A DNA stretch of 64,000 nt from CAVUAN01 sp963739435 (lineage in GTDB: Bacteria > Acidobacteriota > Thermoanaerobaculia > UBA5066 > Gp7-AA6), in contig CAVUAN010000019.1 of NCBI GenBank assembly GCA_963739435.1, forward strand, positions 1-64,000, written 5' to 3'. Below are positions 26,338-32,547 of this stretch, piece after piece. The stretch's first letter is position 1. Each line of letters starts with the position of its first letter. The notes beneath the pieces are model-generated. The model made no database searches. It was not told where the DNA came from and saw only the letters and a list, made by a program, of their open reading frames with translations. A program made the translations under genes and the position numbers.

Positions 26338-27006
26338 TTCTCGCTCCTTGCCTCGGTGGGCATCGTAAAGGGTTGTTGAAGACGCCTCGGCGTAATCATA
26401 TACGCCGCCGCCGTAGTGCAAGGCGGCGAGCACCGTCGTGTGGGACGCCGGCTGGGCTCGCCTCCAGTGTCGCAGGTCGGCGCCTCGATACAGCAGTCCG
26501 TCCCCGAGGCCGAGACGGATCGGCCTGACTCCCCCCCGTCCGTCGACCCACAACGGCCAGGCGCTGCGGCGCTCGGGCGCCGGCTCGCCCCCGACGACGA
26601 GGTCGATATTCCAGCGGCAGACTGGCGCGTCGCGGTGGCTGGCGAGGACGGCGCCGGGTTCGTACACGCGAAGAAACGAGAACGTCCATGGCGCGCGCTC
26701 GCCGGTCACCTGGCGCACGACGTAAGTGAGCTGACCGCCCAGAGAGCACAGCAGCGGCTCGTCATGGAGCTGCGGGGCTCCCGCGCGCCGACGATTACCT
26801 CGGAGAACGTACCCCTCCTCTTCGAGCCGGCGATAGTACTCGCGGACCGCCGCGAGGAAGACCGGGGTGAAGAGACCGCGCAGAGCGACGCACCCCCTGG
26901 TACGAAGCTCGAGCCTCCAGATCTGCACCTGACGTCGCGAGACGTCGGCCATGGCGTTGAGCTGGAGGGTGGGATTGAAGACCAGCTGACGTCCCGGCTT
27001 TCTCAT
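26191..27006 (-). CDS. 2OG-Fe(II) oxygenase-like protein with precursor E fused at the C-terminus
   Basis: The open frame has 271 residues; the first ~198 look like a 2-oxoglutarate/iron oxygenase. The iron-binding HxD is H124-R-D126 in VLASHRDAP. A distal His is H180 in YRGADLRHW, with Arg residues just after. A small beta-rich fold surrounds them (LTYVVRQVTGERAPWTFSFLRVYEPG). Residues 199-223 are translation of a noncoding cassette duplicated from upstream of precursor A, after which precursor E begins at M224. It starts seven bases after the ligase stop. A likely role is hydroxylation or another oxidation of the peptides, inferred from location. The fold call is moderately sure. Confidence 0.6.
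   Translation of the reverse strand: MRKPGRQLVFNPTLQLNAMADVSRRQVQIWRLELRTRGCVALRGLFTPVFLAAVREYYRRLEEEGYVLRGNRRRAGAPQLHDEPLLCSLGGQLTYVVRQVTGERAPWTFSFLRVYEPGAVLASHRDAPVCRWNIDLVVGGEPAPERRSAWPLWVDGRGGVRPIRLGLGDGLLYRGADLRHWRRAQPASHTTVLAALHYGGGVYDYAEASSTTLYDAHRGKEREMAAKKTVKPKSKSTSRVKDLSVRNASAVKGGILRRRLVDATKKPPTKW
26363..26409 (-). repeat. 47-bp duplicated leader cassette, copy 2 (in front of precursor E)
   Basis: It matches 28891-28937 at 42 of 47 positions. On the minus strand it contains TATATGATTACGCCGAGG, with a -10-like TATGAT. Here it is read through as coding sequence (VYDYAEASS) by the oxygenase frame. Confidence 0.85.
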
Positions 27007-27013
27007 GCGTGCT

Positions 27014-27925
27014 CTATTTCCCCCGACGACCGAGCCTTTTCTTGAGGTAGAGGGCGATCTCTCGAGGCACGTCCAGGCCGACGAAGGGCAGGAGCCAATA
27101 CGTCACCCCGGGACGGTTGACCTCCAGGAAGTAGAAAAAGCCGTCCTTGCCCTTGACCAGATCGAACGAGCCCCAGGCGATTCCGAGCTTTCTCATGAGA
27201 AGGAGAAGCGCTCGCTCGACCCGCCGCGGGAGTCGCATCCGGTCCCACCGAACGTTCTCGTTATCGTAGACGCGCCAGTCCACCCGCGCCGCCCGTGACG
27301 CCTGCGAATCGATGCGGCAGGCGAAGATGCGGCCGCCGATGGCGACTGCACGGACGTCGTACTCCTTCTCCACATAGCGCTGAAACACACAGGGCGAATT
27401 GCGGAGATGCCGAAGCTGTCGGACGGTCGCTTTCGCGAAGGCGGTGCGGAACCGGATTTGCGTCTTGCTGAAATCCCGAAAAAGCGCCCGACCCCGTTGA
27501 CGCCGGATGAACGCCGCCGCGACCGCCGGATCGTTCGTGCAGATCGACTCCGGGACTTTCAGGCCGAGGCGGCGGGCGTACAGAAGCTCGGAGAGCTTCT
27601 CCTGCCAGTCATTGGACCCCTTGAGAGGATGAGAAGGAAGCCACAGAGTGCGCTCCGGCAGGATTCCAACCAGGTCGCGCAGCACCTGCATCCAGCGGTG
27701 GAGATACAGGTGGCGGGCTGCCGGCCTCCGGGAGATTCGGCTGACCACCGCAAGCGGCTGTTTCCAGATCACCGCCGCCACGTCGCGCAGGAGGAGCCTG
27801 GCGGGCCCCAGACGCAGCGAGCTCGGCTCCTGACTGGCCACGCTCATCTGCACCGTCCCCCGATCCATGAACTCGAGATAGTCGAGAAAGAAGTACTTGA
27901 GGCCCTGAGAGCGGAGCGCGGCCAT
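27014..27925 (-). CDS. ATP-grasp peptide ligase (MvdC/MvdD-like)
   Basis: This ligase resembles the ATP-grasp enzymes that close omega-ester or omega-amide rings in graspetides such as microviridins. From the ATG at 27925 it has 303 residues. Motifs are FRDFSKTQIRFR near 149, the ATP-binding FQRYVEKEYDVRAVAIGGRIFA (181-202), SQASRAARVDWR, and the metal-binding FLEVNRPGVTYW near 267. Family members usually have EVNPNGQWLW there, so this one is divergent. The N-terminal beta strand (KVVLVFEAGIESEGL) lies upstream of this ATG in the same frame, but no ATG, GTG or TTG precedes it. The true start is therefore unclear or hidden by an indel. It follows precursor D and precedes the oxygenase. Confidence 0.75.
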   Translation of the reverse strand: MAALRSQGLKYFFLDYLEFMDRGTVQMSVASQEPSSLRLGPARLLLRDVAAVIWKQPLAVVSRISRRPAARHLYLHRWMQVLRDLVGILPERTLWLPSHPLKGSNDWQEKLSELLYARRLGLKVPESICTNDPAVAAAFIRRQRGRALFRDFSKTQIRFRTAFAKATVRQLRHLRNSPCVFQRYVEKEYDVRAVAIGGRIFACRIDSQASRAARVDWRVYDNENVRWDRMRLPRRVERALLLLMRKLGIAWGSFDLVKGKDGFFYFLEVNRPGVTYWLLPFVGLDVPREIALYLKKRLGRRGK

Positions 27926-28085
27926 CAGCCCTTCGCTCTCGATGCCGGCCTCGAAGACGAGAACGACCTTCTGCCGGCGGCGTGACGGCCGGTAGTTCGT
28001 CTGAACGGCGTTGGGAGACCGCCGCGGCGTATCGGCTGGCCGCAGCCCGGCCGCGATCGGGTCGTTCGGCGTCCAGTTCCAGTTT

Positions 28086-28121
28086 TTGACGGGAACGAAA
28101 TCGAGGATCAGGCCCCGCGCT
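28086..28121 (-). repeat. 36-bp exact duplicate, copy 1 (ahead of the ligase)
   Basis: It is identical to 28580-28615. In the ligase frame it encodes ARGLILDFVPVK. The second copy overlaps the end of precursor B, where only the first part is coding. Confidence 0.9.
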
Positions 28122-28198
28122 CTGAACTCGAGGCCATAGTGAGAACGACGCCTCCTCGGTATCGCGGCTTTCTCCGGTCGTATGGGGCGGGGAGCGCG

Positions 28199-28357
28199 TT
28201 ACTCTTCGCCCTCACAGGGATCGGACATCTGCGATCTGCGGGCCAGGCGGCGGATGATGCCGCCCTTGACCGCGGCCGCCTTTCTAACGGAAAGGTCCTT
28301 GACCCTGGTGGTCGACTTCGGCTTCGGCTTCGACTTGACTGTCTTTTTCGCTACCAT
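28199..28357 (-). CDS. RiPP-like precursor peptide D (DPC type)
   Basis: This 52-residue peptide has leader MVAKKTVKSKPKPKSTTRVK then DLSVRKAAAVKGG, and predicted core IIRRLARRSQMSDPCEGEE. AAAGGAGCGAG precedes the ATG. The C-terminus is acidic and carries one Cys, like precursor C (DPC-x-G-x-E). Ser, Asp and Glu in the tail are the kinds of residues joined by ATP-grasp cyclases, making C and D the best substrate candidates. Its stop codon is in the same frame as the ligase open frame that follows. Confidence 0.78.
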   Translation of the reverse strand: MVAKKTVKSKPKPKSTTRVKDLSVRKAAAVKGGIIRRLARRSQMSDPCEGEE

Positions 28358-28398
28358 CTCTCGCTCCTTTCTGTCTGTGGAGATAGGGCGGGAGCGCG

Positions 28399-28545
28399 TT
28401 ACCTAGCCTCGTCGCCCTGACAGGGATCGGTCCTGCGGTACATGCCGCCCTTGACCGCGCTTGCCTTTTTGACAGTCAGATTCTTGACCCTTGTGCTCGA
28501 CTTCGACTTCGGCTTCGAGCGCTTGACTGTCTTTTTCGCTACCAT
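28399..28545 (-). CDS. RiPP-like precursor peptide C (DPC type)
   Basis: This 48-residue peptide has leader MVAKKTVKRSKPKSKSSTRVK... then NLTVKKASAVKGG, and predicted core MYRRTDPCQGDEAR. AAAGGGAGCGAG precedes the ATG. It is the most divergent leader of the set (NLTVKK instead of DLSVRN) yet keeps VKGG. The core shares DPC, a Gly and acidic residues with D. Sequence after its stop (TAACGCGCTCCC) repeats after the stop of D, marking a duplication unit. Confidence 0.78.
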   Translation of the reverse strand: MVAKKTVKRSKPKSKSSTRVKNLTVKKASAVKGGMYRRTDPCQGDEAR

Positions 28546-28579
28546 TTCTCGCTCCCTTTTGATCTGTGCGCATCCGTTC

Positions 28580-28615
28580 TTGACGGGAACGAAATCGAGG
28601 ATCAGGCCCCGCGCT
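28580..28615 (-). repeat. 36-bp exact duplicate, copy 2 (end of precursor B)
   Basis: It is identical to 28086-28121. It includes the last codons (KRGA) and stop of precursor B and part of the B-C spacer. Confidence 0.9.
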
Positions 28616-28742
28616 TTAAACCCGAGGCTCGCCGGATGAAGATGCCGCCCTTGACCGCGGCTGCGTTTCTCACGGATAGGTCCTTGACCCTGGAGGTCGA
28701 CTTCGACTTTGACTTCGGCTTGACTGTCTTTTTCGCTACCAT
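28602..28742 (-). CDS. RiPP-like precursor peptide B
   Basis: This 46-residue peptide has leader MVAKKTVKPKSKSKSTSRVK then DLSVRNAAAVKGG, and predicted core IFIRRASGLKRGA. Its ATG overlaps the stop of precursor A (ATGGTAG), so it should be made by termination-reinitiation. Its end falls in a 36-bp duplicated segment that also lies ahead of the ligase, so the C-terminus may have been created by recombination. The core is basic with no acidic residue or Cys. Confidence 0.75.
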   Translation of the reverse strand: MVAKKTVKPKSKSKSTSRVKDLSVRNAAAVKGGIFIRRASGLKRGA

Positions 28743-28879
28743 TTGACGGGGCCCTTCTTAGTAGCGGCGGGCAGGCGGTGGATGAAGCCGCCCTTGACCG
28801 CGGCTGCGTTTCTCACGGAAAGGTCCTTGACCCTGGAGGTCGACTTCGACTTCGGCTTGACTGTCTTTTTCGCTGCCAT
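28736..28879 (-). CDS. RiPP-like precursor peptide A, first of the array
   Basis: This 47-residue peptide has leader MAAKKTVKPKSKSTSRVK then DLSVRNAAAVKGG, and predicted core FIHRLPAATKKGPVKW. A strong AAGGAGCGAGG precedes the ATG. The 47-bp cassette at 28891-28937 just upstream probably carries the promoter of the array. The Lys-rich N-terminus and the GG end are shared by all copies. The core resembles that of E (both end in KW and contain ATKK). The family looks like 'natural product precursor' peptides with VKGG leaders; the class is not determined. Confidence 0.78.
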   Translation of the reverse strand: MAAKKTVKPKSKSTSRVKDLSVRNAAAVKGGFIHRLPAATKKGPVKW

Positions 28880-28890
28880 TCCTCGCTCCT

Positions 28891-28937
28891 TCGTAAAAGG
28901 TTGTTCGAGACGCCTCGGCGTAATCATATATTCCGCC
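28891..28937 (-). repeat. 47-bp duplicated leader cassette, copy 1 (in front of precursor A)
   Basis: It matches 26363-26409 at 42 of 47 positions. On the minus strand it carries TATATGATTACGCCGAGG and ends 11 bases before the precursor A ATG. It includes the stop codon of the upstream EamA gene (AATATATGA). A -10-like TATGAT is present, but no clear -35 is seen. Confidence 0.75.
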
Positions 28938-29829
28938 GACCGCCCAAACGCGTCTCGGACACGACGATTCCCGCAAGCACCATCGCGCCCCCCGCGAGGC
29001 CGCGCGGTCCGAGGCGCTCCTGGAGGAGCCACGCCGCGAACAGCGCCGCGAAGACCGGCTCCAGGGCCAGGATGATCGCGCCATGAACGGCCGACATGCG
29101 CCCCTGCGACCAGGTCCAGCCGATGAAAGCGAGGACCGTGCAGACGCTCCCGAGATACACGACGCTCCCGAAAAACCCGGGCCGCAGCGGGAGAGGCCTC
29201 GCCTCGAGCGCCGCGGCGGGAATGCCCGCCAGGACCGGGAGCCGCAAGATAAGCGACAGAGTCAGCGCCACAGCGGCGGTCACAGACATCTGGATGGCTG
29301 TCAGCCATAGCGCGTCGTGCCGGCCGCCGCGCTCGGCCAGCTCGACGCCGTAGAAGGCAAAGACGACGCCGCCGGCGCCCACGAACAGGTCGCCGCGACT
29401 AACGGGGCCGCCGGCTGACGGAAGGGTCAACAGCAGAAAGCCGAACGACGCCAGCATGATGCCGATGCCGTTCTCGAGTGTCGGCGTCTTTCCCGTCCGC
29501 AAGACGGCCACGAAGGGAGTCAGAACGACGGCAAGCCCCGTCAGGAACGCCGCCTTCGACGCGGTCGTCTCCGCCTGTCCCACGACCTGGAGAGACATCC
29601 CGAGGGCCAGCAAAGCGCCGAGCACGAGCCCGTCGCGAATCGCCGCCCGAGGCCTCGGGCGTCTTGCGACGCAGGTCAACGCGATCACCGCGGCAAGAAG
29701 GAACCTCCAGAAGAGCAGCGCGAGCGGCGGCGCATCCTCGAGGGCGTTGCGCACCACGACGAACGACGAGCCCCAGATCAGAGTCACTCCCATGAGGACA
29801 AGATCGGGAACAGGCACCTTTCGACTCAT
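28924..29829 (-). CDS. EamA/DMT-family permease
   Basis: This 301-residue drug/metabolite transporter has ten predicted helices in two EamA repeats (VLMGVTLIWGSSFVVVRNAL at the start; FIGWTWSQGRMSAVHGAIILALEPVFAALFAAWLLQERL near the end). Substrates in the family include amino acids and other small metabolites. It lies directly upstream of the precursor array in the same orientation, and its stop falls inside the 47-bp cassette. It could share the locus's transcript, but there is no specific reason to assign it peptide export. It is divergent from gltX. Confidence 0.9.
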   Translation of the reverse strand: MSRKVPVPDLVLMGVTLIWGSSFVVVRNALEDAPPLALLFWRFLLAAVIALTCVARRPRPRAAIRDGLVLGALLALGMSLQVVGQAETTASKAAFLTGLAVVLTPFVAVLRTGKTPTLENGIGIMLASFGFLLLTLPSAGGPVSRGDLFVGAGGVVFAFYGVELAERGGRHDALWLTAIQMSVTAAVALTLSLILRLPVLAGIPAAALEARPLPLRPGFFGSVVYLGSVCTVLAFIGWTWSQGRMSAVHGAIILALEPVFAALFAAWLLQERLGPRGLAGGAMVLAGIVVSETRLGGRRNI

Positions 29830-29856
29830 AGAACCACGCTACTATCTTCCGCCTCT

Positions 29857-31284
29857 ATGGACCAGACGGCTCCGCGCGTTCGCTTCGCGCCCTCTCCGAC
29901 CGGCTCGCTCCACGTCGGCGGCGCGCGCACGGCCCTGTACAACCTTCTCTTCGCCCGGCACACGAAGGGCACGTTCATCCTTCGCATCGAAGACACGGAC
30001 GTCGAGAGGAACCGGGACGAGCTCTCCGAACAGATCCTGAGCGCGATGCGCTGGCTCGGCCTCGACTACGACGAGGGCCCTTACTACCAGTCGAAACGCA
30101 CCGACCTCTATCTCGCATCGCTCGAGAAGCTCCTGGCCTCGGGCTCGGCCTACCGGGCCTTCGAAACGCCCGAGGAGCTCGATGCGCTGCGAAAGGCCGC
30201 CGAGGCTTCTGGCCGCGCCTACCGCTACTCGGGGGCCGGCCGCTCGATCCCCCGGGAGGAGAGCGAGCGCCGTGCGAAAGCGGGCGAGCGGCATGTCGTC
30301 CGCCTCAAGATGCCTGCCGAGACGATCGTCGTCGAGGACATGATCCGCGGCCGCGTCGAGTTTCCGGCCGAGGCGCTCGACGATTTCGTTCTCGTGCGAT
30401 CCGACGGCCACCCGCTCTACCACTTCTGCGTCTGCGTCGACGACGTGGACATGAAGATCACCCACGTCATCCGGGGCGACGACCACCTCGCCAACACCCC
30501 GAAGCACGTGGCCCTCTTTCAGGCGCTGGGGTTCCCGCCTCCCCGATTCGCGCATCTCGGCATGATCCTCGGCACCGACAGGAAGAAGCTCTCGAAGCGC
30601 CACGGCGCGGCCGCCGTCGAGGAGTGGCGAGACGAAGGGATCCTGCCTGAGGCGCTCTTCAATTTCCTGGCGCTCCTCGGCTGGGCTCCCGGCGGCGACC
30701 GCGAGATCCTGACGCGCGAAGAGATGGAAGCCGAGTTCGCTCTCGAGAAAGTCGGCGCCTCCCCGTCGGTCTTTGACCCGGAGAAGCTCCTCTGGATGAA
30801 CGCGCAGTACATGGCGAAGATGCCGGCCGAGGAGCTGCTCGGCCGCTCGGCTCCCCACGCGCCCGCAGGCGTGCCCGAGCGCGAGACGGCCCTGAAAGCG
30901 ATCGAGCTGCACCGCACGCGAGCCCGGACGACAGTCGAGATGGGGCGTGCCCTTTCGAGCTACGCGCACGACCCGGCGGAGTACGACGCCGACGGAATGA
31001 AGAAGCAGGTCAAGCCGGAGACGGCCGCGCTCCTGGCGAAGCTCACCGCGAAGTTCGAGGCGCTCCCGGACTGGCGTGTCGAGCCGCTCGAAGCGGCCCT
31101 TCGCCAGGCGGCCGAGGAGGCCGGAGTCTCAGCCGGAAAGCTGATCCACCCGACCCGCCTCGCCCTGACCGGTACGACAGTCGGCGCTCCCCTCTTCGAC
31201 GTCGTCGCGCTTCTCGGAAAAGAGACCGCCCTGCGCCGGATGCGCAGGTTTCTCGAGGCGATCGCTCCCCACACTCCGGCATAG
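29857..31284 (+). CDS. gltX: Glutamyl-tRNA synthetase
   Basis: This is a class I synthetase of 475 residues that charges tRNA-Glu. The HIGH-type motif is in RFAPSPTGSLHVGGARTALYN and the KMSKS-type motif is KKLSKRHG. The GluRS segments LRIEDTDVERN, YHFCVCVDDVDMKITHVIRGDDHLANTP and FNFLALLGW are present. The C-terminal anticodon-binding domain is complete. The start has no strong Shine-Dalgarno. Promoter and partner genes are not evident. Confidence 0.96.
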   Translation: MDQTAPRVRFAPSPTGSLHVGGARTALYNLLFARHTKGTFILRIEDTDVERNRDELSEQILSAMRWLGLDYDEGPYYQSKRTDLYLASLEKLLASGSAYRAFETPEELDALRKAAEASGRAYRYSGAGRSIPREESERRAKAGERHVVRLKMPAETIVVEDMIRGRVEFPAEALDDFVLVRSDGHPLYHFCVCVDDVDMKITHVIRGDDHLANTPKHVALFQALGFPPPRFAHLGMILGTDRKKLSKRHGAAAVEEWRDEGILPEALFNFLALLGWAPGGDREILTREEMEAEFALEKVGASPSVFDPEKLLWMNAQYMAKMPAEELLGRSAPHAPAGVPERETALKAIELHRTRARTTVEMGRALSSYAHDPAEYDADGMKKQVKPETAALLAKLTAKFEALPDWRVEPLEAALRQAAEEAGVSAGKLIHPTRLALTGTTVGAPLFDVVALLGKETALRRMRRFLEAIAPHTPA

Positions 31285-31301
31285 GAAGTCCGCCGGCCCC
31301 C

Positions 31302-32547
31302 CTAGAATGGGCACTCTCCGCCAAAATAAAAGGCTTCGTACTTGCATCGGTCGTGCGGGTTGGAGCCGGTCAGAAACCCGCTTCCCGTGTTGACCTGGGT
31401 CAGGGGAACTCCGTTCCGGAGACGACAGGAATCGGCGTAGTCGGAACAGCCCGAGAAGACCGGCACCATGTTGGAGATCGTGTCGTTTACGCCGCTGTAC
31501 ACGCTGACGGGCCGGGGCCCCGCCACGAGCGCGCTCGAAGACGGCAGCAGCGAGGTGAATGGCAGCACCCAGGGTGCGGCGAAGAGGACCATTTCGCTGC
31601 CGAAGCCGCGCTGATAGAGAACTGTCGCATCCATCGCCCCGAGGCTGTGCCCGTAGAAGATCGGGTTCAGGACGCCGTTCGCGAGCAACCAGTTCTGGAT
31701 GGCGTCGACCGTGGGATTCGAAGCGCCGTTGCCCGAGAGACTGCCCAGATCGGTGAGCGCATCGCTCGTGTTCTGGAAAACGCTATCGTTGCCCGTCATG
31801 TATCCGGTGATCGCGATCGCCCACTGACCATTCGGGAGCAATTGCGCGTTCGCACGACTCGTGATGGGAACACACTCCAGCCAGTCCGGGTTGCAGCTCG
31901 GCCCTGAGCCGCCGCCGAAGAGCGTCGCTCCCAGGACGGGAATAGAGGTGCCCGCCGGAGGAAGGCTGATCCAGAAGACGTCGCCCTTGCCGGCAATCTG
32001 GTCGTTGCCGACGACCTTGCGGTTCCCAGGCACGTAGGCGCGCCAGGGGTTCGGCCTGCACCCCGCCTTGCGCAAAATTGGGCGCCCAATCCGGAACCAT
32101 GGCGTAGGAATCGGGAGTGACCTCCCCCGGCAAGATCTCCCGGGTTCCGCTTCCCTGCGAGTACCGAGTCGTCGACTTCTGGTCTGTCGGACAATAGGTG
32201 CCCGAGCCGACCGCGAGAACAGGATCGGCCTCGACGAGCCAGAACAGCAATTGAGTCGGGGCATGACAGAAGCCCGTGAGCTGAAGTTCTTGGACGTCGC
32301 AAGGAGACCAGTTGATTGGGCCATACGTGCTCTTGCCCACCGGCGTCCAGGTCACACCGTTGAGATCCGGACCGATGTTCCGGCGTCCATGCGGAGCGAG
32401 GAAGCTTTCCGTGACCATGAGCGGAGTCGAGACACGGATTGATGATGGGATTCGGCTTGCTAGCTCGCGCCCAGGCGGGAATGCCAGGGTGACAAGCGGA
32501 GGTCGTCGCAAATGGCGTCGGGCATTCAACCCGTATAGGGTTCCCAT
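31302..32547 (-). CDS. Secreted lipase/esterase-like alpha/beta-hydrolase, frameshifted
   Basis: The C-terminal half has a lipase nucleophile elbow GHSLG (IFYGHSLGAMDATVLYQ). A candidate Asp lies in YSGVNDTISNMVP and a candidate His in NPHDRCKYEAF, with several paired Cys suggesting export. The N-terminal half (WTPVGKSTYGPINWSPCDVQEL) is in another frame, and the change is near 32045. No signal peptide is seen, and the frame starts just at the end of the preceding secreted protein. The two may therefore be one multidomain polypeptide split by indels. Function as an esterase is inferred from the motif only. Confidence 0.6.

Noticed and set aside
25942..28879. Repeated units spaced at intervals, considered as a CRISPR array or simple tandem repeat
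   Set aside because: Units are separate protein-coding copies with start codons, ribosome binding sites and variable 3' ends, and spacing is irregular. There are no uniform spacers and no cas genes.
26060..28879. Microviridin-type graspetide precursors
   Set aside because: The microviridin leader motif PFFARFL and the TxKxPSDxxD core pattern are absent, and most cores lack acidic residues. Only the ligase type points that way.
28924..29829. The EamA permease as the dedicated exporter of the RiPP-like peptides
   Set aside because: EamA proteins carry small metabolites. GG-leader peptides normally use C39-peptidase ABC transporters, none of which is seen here. Adjacency alone is not enough.
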